The notes beneath the pieces are model-generated. The model saw only the letters and a list, made by a program, of their open reading frames with translations. It made no database searches and had not been told where the DNA came from. Of a stretch of 64,000 nucleotides of DNA, positions 18,979-28,261 are shown in pieces; within the stretch, counting starts at the first letter, position 1; every line of letters starts with the position of its first letter. The stretch is taken from NCBI GenBank assembly GCA_913020495.1, contig CAJWBJ010000002.1:27025-91024 (forward strand). The letters are read 5' to 3'. The stretch is from an uncultured Oleiphilus sp. (GTDB lineage: Bacteria > Pseudomonadota > Gammaproteobacteria > Pseudomonadales > Oleiphilaceae). A program made the position numbers and the translations under genes.

Positions 18979-19152
18979 AATTTAGCCTTTCAAAATTAAA
19001 AAACCTGCCAAAGCAGTGAGTCAATATAAGCGAATTCATAATAGTGCCATTATGACTTTCGAATCAATCAATGTTTGATTATATTAAGATACTGTTTATA
19101 ATTACAGTATGCTAATATATGCATTCAAAAAAATACTTAGGAGAAACCAGGT

Positions 19153-19383
19153 ATGACAAGCGATGTGATGATTATAAAAACAAGTATTTCAAAAACTCCC
19201 AGCTCACCATTTAGCCCACTCCCGAGTGTTAGCGCAACATTTTCAAACGGAGTAACTAAAAAACTATTTTCTTTCAACCCAGATGAAACGCAATTTGATA
19301 CTGATAATGAATTTATTGGTCTTACTGAGCAAGAAGCTGGAAATTTAATGTTTGAAAAAAATATTTCCTTTTTGAATCCTTAG
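19153..19383 (+). CDS. Small hypothetical protein
   Basis: A 76-residue frame with TTAGGAGAAA upstream of ATG. The product is Ser/Pro/Phe rich, without membrane segment or known motif. It is convergent with nnrS. Only the ribosome binding site and frame length support it. Confidence 0.45.
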   Translation: MTSDVMIIKTSISKTPSSPFSPLPSVSATFSNGVTKKLFSFNPDETQFDTDNEFIGLTEQEAGNLMFEKNISFLNP

Positions 19384-19454
19384 GCCAGAAAAGCAAATCA
19401 GAGAGAACCACAATAACTTCGTGATCCTCTACAATACTTATTATCAAAGAAGAC

Positions 19455-20627
19455 TTACAGCCGCTTTGTAATTAATTTTGGTAAAAAGATGACGGAATAT
19501 ATTCCGTATGCAAGCACCCACATTAGTGCCGCTGTAGCCATAGAAAAAGAGTAATCATCACTTATCAGAGTATAAAAAACACGCACAAAAGAGGTTAAAA
19601 AAACCAGAATAAATGCAATAGCCAGAGCTTTTCCCACTATTAATTTTCGTCCCGTATGCCCCAACGAAACACGCGTAATCATCGACAAGATAGTAGATCC
19701 TATCGCGCCAACTGTTAAGGCATGAACGACAGTAGATAGTAAAATATCACCAGAAAAATAATGTAAAGCCATCAAGAAAAATCCTATAGGTATCCCTAGA
19801 TAACCTAGATGCAATGACCAAACCAAAGGTGTTTTAAACGTTACCCAAAAACGCCACCTAATCAGCCGGGTAAAATGGCATAGAGCAGAAAGTAACAATA
19901 ATACAGCTTGAAGCAGTGCTGGCAAGGTGATTCCGGTGATATAAATTAGTGCAATCAATGCAGTTGATGCAATCGTTAGGATTTCTAAAATCCGAATACC
20001 TTCAACTTTTTTAGTACCTGTGCCATTAGCAGTGAACATGGGAAAAACTCGTCCACCTAATACTGTTATTAACATCACCACTAACATCACCATGGCATAA
20101 CTGCCCTGATTAATGAGTGCAGCGTTATTATTTAACAACCCCCAGTGCATTAATGCATTTGAGCATGTCATCAAGACTAAAATCGGAATAAATATTAAAT
20201 TACGCCACAATTTAACAGTTATAATTAAGCGCGCCATTACCACGCAAACTACAGGTAAAAATGCTAAATCAATAAAAACGATAACCCAATCAGCCAAACC
20301 TATATCAATCGCTAATAACACTCTAGCAATCAACCATAACAACCATAAAAGTCCTAGCGATTTACCCTTAACACTGGTTAGGCCAGTCCAGTTTTGCACT
20401 GCTGTTAATAAAAACCCAACGATGATAGCGACTGTAAAGCCAAATAACATTTCATGGGCATGCCACCAAAAACTGCTTCCATAAGGTTCGAACGTAAGCC
20501 ACCCACTTAAAACAGCCCCCCAAATAGACATGGCAACTAAACTAAATAACGCTCCTGACAGAAAAAAAGGGCGAAACGCAACACTGAATAACGGTATAAG
20601 CTGCTCATTTCCTGATTGCATTGTCAT
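19455..20627 (-). CDS. nnrS: NnrS-family haem/copper membrane protein
   Basis: An integral membrane protein of about 390 residues and 12 predicted helices, linked in many bacteria to nitric oxide resistance. Family signatures are FRPFFLSGALF at the N-terminus, WHAHEMLFGF, GGRVFPMFTANG and HALTVGAIGSTILSMITRVSLGHTGR. The open frame extends to 20705, but that extension runs into a dispersed repeat. I place the start at ATG 20627 because AGAGGTGAG lies 9 bases upstream. It is downstream of nsrR in the same direction. Confidence 0.92.
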   Translation of the reverse strand: MTMQSGNEQLIPLFSVAFRPFFLSGALFSLVAMSIWGAVLSGWLTFEPYGSSFWWHAHEMLFGFTVAIIVGFLLTAVQNWTGLTSVKGKSLGLLWLLWLIARVLLAIDIGLADWVIVFIDLAFLPVVCVVMARLIITVKLWRNLIFIPILVLMTCSNALMHWGLLNNNAALINQGSYAMVMLVVMLITVLGGRVFPMFTANGTGTKKVEGIRILEILTIASTALIALIYITGITLPALLQAVLLLLSALCHFTRLIRWRFWVTFKTPLVWSLHLGYLGIPIGFFLMALHYFSGDILLSTVVHALTVGAIGSTILSMITRVSLGHTGRKLIVGKALAIAFILVFLTSFVRVFYTLISDDYSFSMATAALMWVLAYGIYSVIFLPKLITKRL

Positions 20628-20666
20628 GTTATTAAACTCACCTCTATTTGTACTAAAAAATAAAAA

Positions 20667-20818
20667 GCTTTGCACGGCAGCTCTTTGACTTAAAAACATC
20701 GCCATTCCGGTGTGCTTTTCAACCGGAATCCATCATTTCATGTCTAAACCATTTACCTAAGATCTGGATTCAAGCTAAATAAACTACCGGAATGACAGTA
20801 GTTCGAGTCGTGCAAAGC
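20667..20818. repeat. Composite dispersed repeat, copy 3 (about 150 bp, MITE-like)
   Basis: The outer ends are exact inverted repeats, GCTTTGCACG (20667-20676) and CGTGCAAAGC (20809-20818). Inside are two palindromic units: one at 20699-20730 (CCATTCCGG then CCGGAATCC) and one near 20765-20796 ending ACCGGAATGACA. The left unit resembles copies 1 and 2, the right unit resembles copy 4. The element separates nsrR from nnrS. Confidence 0.7.
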
Positions 20819-20849
20819 GTTCAAACATGATTAAAAATACCGAATTTTG

Positions 20850-21302
20850 TCATTCATGATATTCCACTCTTATACCAAGTAACTGCTTAAAGCCGATTTC
20901 TGCTTCGAGCGGTACAAGATCAGCAAGAGAATAGTTATCCAATGTTTGAAAAAAACTTTCCAGAGCTTCGCTAAATACTGACTTTAGCTTACAAGTAGGC
21001 GTTATGACGCAATGGTTATCAGCCCCACTACACTCGACAACGGGTTGATCCTTTTCAAGTGTTCTAATTAACTTACCAACGTTAATACTTTCAGGGGTTT
21101 TATTAAGCCTTATCCCGCCGTTTTTACCCCGAATTGCTTCAATGTAACCTCTAGCGCTCAACTCTTGAACAACTTTCATTAAGTGATTTTTTGAAATGCT
21201 ATAGCTTTCAGCAATATCCCGGATTGTTGATAGCTCATTGCCTTTGACAGCCAAGTACATCAATACCCGTAATGAATAGTCGGTATAACGAGTAATGTGC
21301 AT
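20850..21302 (-). CDS. nsrR: Nitric oxide-sensing repressor NsrR (Rrf2 family)
   Basis: A 150-residue Rrf2 regulator that carries an Fe-S cluster and loses DNA binding when NO attacks it. The winged helix is N-terminal (TIRDIAESYSISKNHLMKVVQELSARGYIEAIRGKNGGIRL). Three conserved cysteines, C91, C98 and C104 (in CSGADNHC and TPTC), bind the cluster. The sequence follows E. coli NsrR closely. It is divergent from the YtfE-like gene with two NsrR-type boxes between, so autoregulation is likely. Confidence 0.93.
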   Translation of the reverse strand: MHITRYTDYSLRVLMYLAVKGNELSTIRDIAESYSISKNHLMKVVQELSARGYIEAIRGKNGGIRLNKTPESINVGKLIRTLEKDQPVVECSGADNHCVITPTCKLKSVFSEALESFFQTLDNYSLADLVPLEAEIGFKQLLGIRVEYHE

Positions 21303-21368
21303 AGCAGCATCCTTTAATCTTTATTATGAAACCTGTGTATCGAAACAACGATATAATATTCTCGCTAT

Positions 21369-21391
21369 AAGATGCATACAGTATACATCTT
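21369..21391. promoter_or_regulatory. NsrR-type box 1
   Basis: AAGATGCATAC and GTATACATCTT form an 11-1-11 inverted repeat. It matches the known NsrR pattern of AAGATGYATTT-like half-sites. It lies 66 bases from the nsrR start. Confidence 0.75.
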
Positions 21392-21419
21392 TAAAAAATA
21401 CAGGTAAAATCCATTTAAT

Positions 21420-21442
21420 AAGATGTATTTTAAATACATCAT
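21420..21442. promoter_or_regulatory. NsrR-type box 2
   Basis: AAGATGTATTT followed by its mirror AAATACATC-AT: a near-perfect match to the 11-1-11 NsrR operator. It ends 32 bases before the YtfE-like start, well placed to repress that gene. Confidence 0.8.
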
Positions 21443-21474
21443 TAAGTTTATTACACCAAACACCGAGGCGAAAT

Positions 21475-22203
21475 ATGAACCTACTTGAAACTTCTCTAGA
21501 GCAAATATCTCAGGAAATTCCAGGGGCAACAGCTATTATGAACCACTATAATTTGAGCTTCTGCTGCGGCGGTAAGAAAAGCCTTCAAGAAGCTATTGCA
21601 GGAGCAAACATCGAACAAAATGAAATTCTTGGTTCATTGCTAAAGCTGATTGATCAATCAGGTCACGATGTCAACTGGGATGAGTCAAGTATTTCAGAAC
21701 TCATAATTTATCTAAAAGGTTTAGGTGAAAAGATTAGTAACATTCAACTTCCTGAGCTCTTCAGGTTAGCTGATAGAGTAGAAACGGTTCATGGAAACAA
21801 ACCACACTGCCCTGTTGGACTGGCAGAGCAATTAAGTTTCATCACTGAGAAACTGAAAGAACAAAGCAACCAGGAAAATGAGTCATTATTTCCCACATTA
21901 ATGAAAGATGAAACGAAAATTGAACCAACACTAATTAACAAAATGCGCCTTAATCTAGATGAAGTCGTTGTCGCGATTATTAAAGTAGATGAGTTAACCA
22001 ATAATATAAGCACACCCGATGGCGCTTGTAATACATGGCGTGCACTGTACCTCGGCCTTAAAGCTTTTAAAGTAGATATCCAACAATATATTCATATTGA
22101 AAATGATGTTTTATTTGCACGCCTTGATTCTAATACTAGTGAACAAGTAGAAAGCAAAACACATGGCGAAGATTTCTGCTGTGGATCATGTGGCGGTAGC
22201 TAA
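21475..22203 (+). CDS. YtfE/RIC-like protein with altered di-iron site
   Basis: Homologue of the di-iron repair-of-iron-centres protein (YtfE/ScdA), 242 residues. The N-terminal domain keeps the YNLSFCCGGKKSL motif (C30, C31), and the whole chain aligns to E. coli YtfE (from memory) with no gaps over the hemerythrin-like part. Yet the four His ligands (H84, H129, H160, H204 in E. coli) correspond to E85, Q130, L161 and Y205 here. The two Glu ligands remain as E134 and E209. The C-terminus adds a Cys-rich tail, FCCGSCGGS. The frame is open 180 bases further upstream; ATG 21475 with CGAGG is the real start. Expected to be under NsrR. Confidence 0.85.
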   Translation: MNLLETSLEQISQEIPGATAIMNHYNLSFCCGGKKSLQEAIAGANIEQNEILGSLLKLIDQSGHDVNWDESSISELIIYLKGLGEKISNIQLPELFRLADRVETVHGNKPHCPVGLAEQLSFITEKLKEQSNQENESLFPTLMKDETKIEPTLINKMRLNLDEVVVAIIKVDELTNNISTPDGACNTWRALYLGLKAFKVDIQQYIHIENDVLFARLDSNTSEQVESKTHGEDFCCGSCGGS

Positions 22204-22594
22204 ATATTAATCTAGTCAGTAACACGTAATATGAATGAAAGAATGTGGTTTCTACTTAAAGTCAGGTAGAAACCATAAACCAAATCAGCCCCATAATTAT
22301 TAATAACCCAAACAACTAACCAGCCACTCCCCAGCAATAAAATAGACTATCGTCAAAATATATTTCAGGTTTATACTTAACTATGACACCTAGATTGCTT
22401 ACATGAGTTGAGTATTGTGTGGATTCGAAACAGCGAATAAGTCAAACCCCAAATCAGATATCTAGCAACTGATCGCATTTATTGCTACTGACTTATAAGC
22501 CGTCATACAAAGCCACCAAGACTCAAACAAAATCAAGAAGTCTTCTTGCCAAATTTCTAATAAGCTTAATTGAAAAATGAGTTAAGGGGGGATT
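22204..22594. other. 391-base gap with one hairpin
   Basis: A perfect 10-bp stem, TGGTTTCTAC (22246-22255) with GTAGAAACCA (22266-22275), lies 43 bases behind the YtfE-like stop and probably marks the end of that transcript, though no T-tract follows. The rest is AT-rich with nothing recognised. Confidence 0.5.
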
Positions 22595-22903
22595 ATGGTT
22601 TTTAAAAAAACACTAACTCTTATCATCTTCTGCTCGTTCATTTTAACAGGAAAAAATGCAATATCAGATGGGCTAGCAGACAGAATGAATGATGTCAGTC
22701 ATGAACCAATTTCTGCAGAGTTATTGATTCAACATATTAATACAACTTTTGGTGCAACGGCTGCAGGAGGACATGTTATGGGCACTAAAATGAACAAAGA
22801 ATTAAATACTTTAAAATTCACTTATCAGGGATTGAAACACAAGCCTCAATTCAAAAAAATGACCGCAATTGAATATAGAAAAGACGTTTTTGGCAGCAAT
22901 TAA
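22595..22903 (+). CDS. Small exported hypothetical protein
   Basis: A 102-residue product. The first 27 or so residues look like a signal peptide (basic MVFKK, hydrophobic TLIIFCSFILTG, cleavage near NAIS-DG). The mature part, about 75 residues, is Lys rich with no cysteine and no family recognised. AAGGGGGG precedes the ATG. Convergent with rimO. Confidence 0.65.
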   Translation: MVFKKTLTLIIFCSFILTGKNAISDGLADRMNDVSHEPISAELLIQHINTTFGATAAGGHVMGTKMNKELNTLKFTYQGLKHKPQFKKMTAIEYRKDVFGSN

Positions 22904-22911
22904 GCCAAATT

Positions 22912-22946
22912 GGTGCGCAGAGCTAGCAAGAAAGTCTTTGCGCACC
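22912..22946. terminator. Hairpin between convergent genes
   Basis: GGTGCGCA (22912-22919) and TGCGCACC (22939-22946) form a perfect GC-rich 8-bp stem between the exported hypothetical gene and rimO. It could stop transcripts from both sides; no long T-tract. Confidence 0.5.
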
Positions 22947-22954
22947 GAACTTAA

Positions 22955-24349
22955 TTAAACTAAGTGCCCCCACAAATCATATTCATCGGCTTCCTCAATT
23001 TCGACGACAACAAAGTCACCAGGCAATAGATGAGTAGCGCCATCAATAAATACGCACCCGTCAATTTCTGGTGCATCTGCCATACTTCGGGCAACAGCTC
23101 CCTCAGGTGTCACCTCATCAACTAGAACCGTTTGAGTGGTGCCCACTTTTGCCTGAAGCCGTTGAGCACTGATAAGAGCTTGAGCTTCCATAAAACGCTG
23201 CTGGCGTTCTAGCTTAATATCCTCTGGCACCTGATCAGGCAATTCATTAGCAGGCGCGCCCTCAACAGGCGAATAAGTAAAGCAGCCCACTCTATCTAAC
23301 TGAGCCTCTTCTAAGAAATCTAACAGAACCTGGAAATCTTCTTCTGTTTCACCTGGAAAACCAACAATAAAAGTGCTCCGAATTGTTAAATCAGGACATA
23401 TTTCACGCCATTTGCGAATACGTTCTAGTACTTTTTCGCTATGCGCGGGTCGCTTCATTGCTTTAAGCACTTTAGGGCTAGCATGCTGAAATGGAATATC
23501 AAGATATGGCAGGATTTTGCCTTCAGCCATCAAAGGAATCATTTTGTCGACATGTGGGTAAGGATAAACATAATGCATACGTACCCAGATACCTAATTCA
23601 CCTAACGCCACAGCTAAGTCTTGCATGCGTGTTTCAAGCGCCTTACCCTCAGCAAAATCTAATTTGTATTTTACATCGATACCATAAGCACTGGTGTCTT
23701 GGGAAATAACCAATAACTCTTTTACACCACTTTCCACTAACTGCTTAGCTTCCACAATTACGTCGGAGATGGGCCGACTAACCAAGTCCCCCCTCATATG
23801 CGGAATGATACAGAAACTGCATCGATGGTTGCAGCCTTCAGATATTTTTAAATAAGCAAAGTGCTTCGGTGTCAACTTCACACCCTGAGCAGGGACTAAA
23901 TCACTATAATAATTAGGGTCCTGATTCTTTGGAATCGTATTTGTTGGAATATACTCATGAACGGCATTCATAACACTGTCATAATCAGCAGGACCACTTA
24001 CACTCAAGACATCCGGATTCTGCTTCAGAATCTCTTGTGCATCACTTCCCTTTCCCATGCAGCCTGTGACAATTACTTTGCCATTCTCATTCATTGCTTC
24101 ACTAATCGCATCTAATGACTCTTGCTTAGCTGAATCAATAAAACCACAAGTATTAACCACTACCACATCTGCACCCTGATAGCTTGAGTCAATATCATAA
24201 CCATCAAGCTTTAGCTGGGTCAGAATTCGTTCGGAATCAACCAAAGCTTTAGGGCAGCCAAGGCTGACAAAGCCAACTCTACCAGTAGGGTCTTGTTTTT
24301 CTTTATGGCTGGAGTTAGATGATTGGGATACGTGGGTATTTTCTGTCAT
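22955..24349 (-). CDS. rimO: Ribosomal protein S12 methylthiotransferase RimO
   Basis: A radical SAM enzyme that adds a methylthio group to Asp of ribosomal protein S12. The 464 residues comprise an N-terminal MTTase domain ([13 protein letters not shown] and [15 protein letters not shown] cysteines), the radical SAM motif CNHRCSFC in [20 protein letters not shown], and a C-terminal TRAM domain. A 23-residue polar N-terminal stretch precedes the MTTase domain. KALVDSE distinguishes it from MiaB. Divergent from a small membrane protein gene. Confidence 0.95.
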   Translation of the reverse strand: MTENTHVSQSSNSSHKEKQDPTGRVGFVSLGCPKALVDSERILTQLKLDGYDIDSSYQGADVVVVNTCGFIDSAKQESLDAISEAMNENGKVIVTGCMGKGSDAQEILKQNPDVLSVSGPADYDSVMNAVHEYIPTNTIPKNQDPNYYSDLVPAQGVKLTPKHFAYLKISEGCNHRCSFCIIPHMRGDLVSRPISDVIVEAKQLVESGVKELLVISQDTSAYGIDVKYKLDFAEGKALETRMQDLAVALGELGIWVRMHYVYPYPHVDKMIPLMAEGKILPYLDIPFQHASPKVLKAMKRPAHSEKVLERIRKWREICPDLTIRSTFIVGFPGETEEDFQVLLDFLEEAQLDRVGCFTYSPVEGAPANELPDQVPEDIKLERQQRFMEAQALISAQRLQAKVGTTQTVLVDEVTPEGAVARSMADAPEIDGCVFIDGATHLLPGDFVVVEIEEADEYDLWGHLV

Positions 24350-24528
24350 AGCACTCTACAGTGGTTACTCGGTAGTAAAAGAGCGCGGATTATACCTGAA
24401 GACTGAAAAAGTTACAGATCATTTATTGAACAACACAAAGACTTTATTTAAAATCTAACTACTATTAATACTTTATGCTCGTGATAAGTTTATCTTTAGT
24501 TGTTGAATGAGTTCATATTTACAAAACA

Positions 24529-24564
24529 AATGTGAAACTTATTTTTATAAAATGATTTCACATT
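24529..24564. promoter_or_regulatory. Inverted repeat in the rimO upstream region
   Basis: AATGTGAAA (24529-24537) and TTTCACATT (24556-24564) are exact inverted repeats separated by 18 AT-rich bases. They sit between divergent rimO and the small membrane protein gene. Could be a regulator site or a stem; no protein suggested. Confidence 0.35.
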
Positions 24565-24627
24565 CATTTGTTAGTATTATCATGCAGATTTTAAACTGGC
24601 CTACACCCAAGCCGCGGGAATATTAAT

Positions 24628-24846
24628 TTGATACCGAGTATTTTAATTCACTCAGTCGAAGCGCTGACGATACTTTTAGTCTTACTAGCGATATTTAGAA
24701 TATATAAACATTATTCAAACTTTACAGTGACTGCAAACAAACCCCTGCCAAAAGTTGAATCAGTAGTTAGAAATCCCACTCAAGAGGAAGAAAAAGAAAA
24801 AAATCCCAATGCAGTTTTAAACGACTACATTGGAAATTTTTTCTAA
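24628..24846 (+). CDS. Small single-pass membrane protein, hypothetical
   Basis: A 72-residue frame with one membrane helix (VEALTILLVLLAIFRIY, residues 10-26) followed by a polar, Glu/Lys-rich cytoplasmic-type tail. The start is TTG with GCGGGAA upstream. It ends 11 bases from the stop of the convergent NarK-type gene. No family recognised. Confidence 0.5.
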   Translation: MIPSILIHSVEALTILLVLLAIFRIYKHYSNFTVTANKPLPKVESVVRNPTQEEEKEKNPNAVLNDYIGNFF

Positions 24847-24857
24847 GGATTTAGAAG

Positions 24858-26330
24858 TCAATCAACACTAATCAGCTCAACGGTGCCATCTGGCAGTATT
24901 TCTGCTATTTGCCCTTTTGGCTCTTCCAAAAGAAACTTCATCAAAACAAACACGATACAACAAGAAACACAAATGACTGTAAAGAAAGTCGTTGCATCAG
25001 TTAATGAATAAACCAGTAAGAAGCTTGCTGCGCCAACATTTCCATAAGCACCCGTTAAACCAGCTATCTGCCCTGTTAACCGACGCTTGATAGTTGGTAC
25101 AACACCAAATGTTGCCCCTGCACCGGCTTGAACAAAGAATGAACAAAAAATAACGACAACCATCGTGGCTGCAATCGACCAAGTCGAATCTACTAAGCTC
25201 AAACCTAAATAACCAATTCCTGACCCTATCACAGTAATTAACAACGAACGCTTACGTCCTACCTTATCACTGATATAACCTCCACCGGGCCTAGCAACCA
25301 GATTCATAGCCATAAAACTTGAAGCCATTGCTGCTGCAATAGCAATGGATACATCAAAGGTTTCAATAAAATAAAGTGGCAACATTGAAACAACAGCAAC
25401 TTCTGAACCAAATGTCACCATGTAAGCAAGGTTCAGCAGTGCAACCTGCTTGAACTTGTATTGATGAAGCTCAGCGACACCTTCTTTTAAGTTCTCTTGG
25501 TTGACCTTTAAAATCTGAGTGACCTGATAAGAAAACCAGATAAACAAACCAACCCAAATACCTTGTGTCACCGTATCATTTAACAATCCTACACCGGCTG
25601 GTGATAATCTCCATGTGATCACACCCATCGCTAAAAACATAGGAACACACATGATAACGTACAAGATAAGATCACCTTTGCTGGTTACTTCCATTGGGCC
25701 TAACTTTTTAGGTGAAAAGTAAGTCGAACCTTTAGGTGTATTCCTGACAAAAATATAAAAAATAAAAGCATAAATAATTGAAACAACACCTGCCGAACCT
25801 GCTGCAGCTCGCCACCCTTCATCACCACCAAAGTAAGCAGCTAATGCGGGAAGCATAAATCCTGCTGCAGCGGCTCCAAAATTACCCCAGCCACCATAAA
25901 TGCCTTGAGCTGTGCCCGCTTGTTTAGCTGGAAACCATTCTGTTATCAGACGTATACCAATAACAAAACCAGCACCGGCAAAGCCAAGTAAAAATCTAAA
26001 AGCAGCTAGCTGCTCATAAGATTGAGCCATAGAAAAACCTATACATAAGCCCCCAGATATAACTAATAAAACACTAAACATTAAACGTGGGCCAAATTTA
26101 TCAACCAACATTCCAACAATAGTTCTAGATGGAATGGTTAAGGCGACGTTCAAAAATAATAGCGCTTTCGCTTCAGCAGAAGACAGACTGAACGTTTGAA
26201 CAATCAATGGCATTAATGAAGTATGGCTAAACCACATAAAGAAAGTGATAAAAAAAGCTAACCAAGACAAATGCAAGGTATTAATTTTCTTATCCTTAAG
26301 GTTAAAAACATTAAATTTTTCTGCTGGCAT
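24858..26330 (-). CDS. NarK-type nitrate/nitrite transporter (MFS)
   Basis: A 12-helix major facilitator, 490 residues. The two nitrate-signature regions of the NarK/NasA group are present: GGWGNFGAAAAGFMLP and GLTGAYGNVGAA, plus the MFS loop VDKFGPR and SDKVGRKR. It would import nitrate or exchange nitrite. The frame opens with TTG five codons upstream; I prefer ATG 26330 because GGTGGAG lies 6 bases before it. No nitrate reductase genes are in the window, so the partner enzymes are elsewhere. Confidence 0.88.
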   Translation of the reverse strand: MPAEKFNVFNLKDKKINTLHLSWLAFFITFFMWFSHTSLMPLIVQTFSLSSAEAKALLFLNVALTIPSRTIVGMLVDKFGPRLMFSVLLVISGGLCIGFSMAQSYEQLAAFRFLLGFAGAGFVIGIRLITEWFPAKQAGTAQGIYGGWGNFGAAAAGFMLPALAAYFGGDEGWRAAAGSAGVVSIIYAFIFYIFVRNTPKGSTYFSPKKLGPMEVTSKGDLILYVIMCVPMFLAMGVITWRLSPAGVGLLNDTVTQGIWVGLFIWFSYQVTQILKVNQENLKEGVAELHQYKFKQVALLNLAYMVTFGSEVAVVSMLPLYFIETFDVSIAIAAAMASSFMAMNLVARPGGGYISDKVGRKRSLLITVIGSGIGYLGLSLVDSTWSIAATMVVVIFCSFFVQAGAGATFGVVPTIKRRLTGQIAGLTGAYGNVGAASFLLVYSLTDATTFFTVICVSCCIVFVLMKFLLEEPKGQIAEILPDGTVELISVD

Positions 26331-26571
26331 TAAAGACTCCACCAAAGTAAATGATAAGGGTTAAAATGTGAATTATACGTAGATAAGCATTTCCTACGCC
26401 AAGAAGTGAATTGATGTGATTTATCAGTGTATTGAGTGGGTGTATCTAGAAAAAAAAAGGTTTAGAGAAGACTGCATCTAAGCACAAGCACCATTACGGA
26501 TCATATTCATAGCCAAAGGCACCGTCATGAACCATAAAAGCACTTATCAAAATGGCAATAACTAAAATAGC

Positions 26572-27447
26572 TTATCGCTTAGAGTTACGGTTATTCGTTC
26601 GACTCCCCTGCTTTACGCTTTTCTTAATTGATTTACTTTGACTTCTTGAAAGGTCTTTCATTTCTTGAATCGTTTTTTGTTTCAACTTGATGGGAGGAAG
26701 TGAAACCAGCGCACGTAAATCATTCACGCCTTTGTTATTTAACTCTTCCCATACTCCAACTTTTAATCGGCTTGGTAAGAAAATACAACCGTAACGAACA
26801 CGCTTCAAACGGCTAACTTGCACATCTTGCGACTCCCAAAGCCTTCTTACTTCACGATTCTTTCCTTCCATTAATACTACATGGAACCACTTATTTCGGC
26901 CATCACCACCAAATTCACGTACATCCGTAAATTTGGCGACACCATCATCCAGCAAGACTCCTTCTTTTAAACGAGCAAGCATTGCATCATCAACTTCACC
27001 ATTTATGCGTACGGCATATTCTCGGTCAATTTCATATGAAGGGTGCATCAATCTGTTTGCTAGTTCGCCATCCGTCGTCATTATCAATAAACCAGACGTA
27101 TTGATATCTAAACGACCTACTGAGATCCATCGCTGGTCTTTTAATTTCGGAAGGTTATCAAATACTGTCGGCCGACCTTCAGGGTCAGAGTTAGAACAAA
27201 CAACACCTTCAGGTTTACTATAAACAATGACACGATAATCTTGACTCGATAAGCTTCTTATATCGATAGCTTTACCATCAACCGAAAGTGTATCGCTAGA
27301 TAGGACTCGATCACCCAGAACGGCTTTTTCATCATTTTTTAAAACGCGACCTTCAGTAATCCATCGCTCTGCTTCGCGTCTGGATGCAAGACCGGCTTTA
27401 GCGATAATTTTTTGAATTCGCTCACCTAACGGGGGGGTATTAGTCAT
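26572..27447 (-). CDS. rluB: 23S rRNA pseudouridine synthase RluB
   Basis: A 291-residue RsuA/RluB/E/F-family enzyme that isomerises a uridine in 23S rRNA. Residues 8-50 are an S4 RNA-binding domain (RIQKIIAKAGLASRREAERWI). The catalytic Asp is D114 in GRLDINTSGLL. The C-terminus ends in a basic Lys/Arg/Ser-rich tail as in RluB. Upstream of it, 44 bases away in the same direction, is thrH. Confidence 0.9.
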   Translation of the reverse strand: MTNTPPLGERIQKIIAKAGLASRREAERWITEGRVLKNDEKAVLGDRVLSSDTLSVDGKAIDIRSLSSQDYRVIVYSKPEGVVCSNSDPEGRPTVFDNLPKLKDQRWISVGRLDINTSGLLIMTTDGELANRLMHPSYEIDREYAVRINGEVDDAMLARLKEGVLLDDGVAKFTDVREFGGDGRNKWFHVVLMEGKNREVRRLWESQDVQVSRLKRVRYGCIFLPSRLKVGVWEELNNKGVNDLRALVSLPPIKLKQKTIQEMKDLSRSQSKSIKKSVKQGSRTNNRNSKR

Positions 27448-27491
27448 TTTTATGCCTATATATAATAGAAACGCATCGCCTATATCTAACC

Positions 27492-28106
27492 TTAGCTAGA
27501 ATGAGTTAGGCTTGCCTTCAAAATTTCGTTCTTTAATTCTTCAAATGTATGAACTGCCGGAAACTGTGGAAATTCATCAATTACATTTTGAGGCGATTTA
27601 AATAAAATACCAGCCTCAGCCTGCTTTAGCATTGTCGTATCATTGTAAGAGTCACCTGCTGCAATGACTCGGTAATTCAATAATTGAAATGCTCTGACAG
27701 ATTGTCGCTTAGGGTCTTTTTGACGAAGTAGATAGTCTGTGATTTTACCATTCTGATCCACCTCTAACTTATGACAGAATAAGGTCGGGTTACCTAACTT
27801 TGGCATCAAAGGCATACCAAACTCATAAAATGTATCTGATAAGATTATTACCTGAAAACGCGGCGCAAGCCACTCAATAAACTCTTTAGCACCAGGGATC
27901 GGATCCAGACCAGAAATAACTTCTTGAATTTCATTTAGACCAAAACCGTGTTCATCCAGAATTCTAAGTCGCTGCTTCATTAAAACGTTATAGTCAGGGA
28001 TATCTCGAGTCGTTGCCTTAAGCTCTTCAATACCTGTTTTTTCAGCAAATGCAATCCAAATTTCAGGGATTAACACCCCTTCCAGATCAAGACAAACTAA
28101 CTCCAC
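27492..28106 (-). CDS. thrH: Phosphoserine phosphatase / homoserine phosphotransferase ThrH
   Basis: A HAD-superfamily enzyme of 204 residues, matching ThrH of Pseudomonas from memory. The start MELVCLDLEGVLIPEIWIAFAEKTGI carries the nucleophile Asp (D7), with Glu (E9) where most HAD phosphatases have a second Asp. Motif III/IV is AAGDSYNDTTMLKQA. It works in serine/threonine metabolism. Divergent from cysH. Confidence 0.9.
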   Translation of the reverse strand: MELVCLDLEGVLIPEIWIAFAEKTGIEELKATTRDIPDYNVLMKQRLRILDEHGFGLNEIQEVISGLDPIPGAKEFIEWLAPRFQVIILSDTFYEFGMPLMPKLGNPTLFCHKLEVDQNGKITDYLLRQKDPKRQSVRAFQLLNYRVIAAGDSYNDTTMLKQAEAGILFKSPQNVIDEFPQFPAVHTFEELKNEILKASLTHSS

Positions 28107-28193
28107 AATATTCTCCCGTTTCTATATTTATATGTGACATTTCTTTTACGGCGCATTCTATCGAAATAATACGTCCTTGCATAATGTAAAATG

Positions 28194-28202
28194 TGCTATA
28201 AA
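28194..28202 (+). promoter_or_regulatory. Candidate extended -10 promoter of cysH
   Basis: TGCTATAAA is an extended -10 element 60 bases before the cysH start. The upstream -35 region is poor, consistent with an activator-dependent promoter such as one served by CysB (inference). Confidence 0.4.
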
Positions 28203-28261
28203 ATCGCCGCCATATCTTTATGATAGATTATCAATCAACAGCTTTAAGAGGAAGCAAGTCT

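Noticed and set aside
21295..21474. 60-codon N-terminal extension of the YtfE-like frame
   Set aside because: It overlaps the nsrR start and both NsrR boxes and does not resemble any YtfE N-terminus; the internal ATG has a good ribosome binding site.
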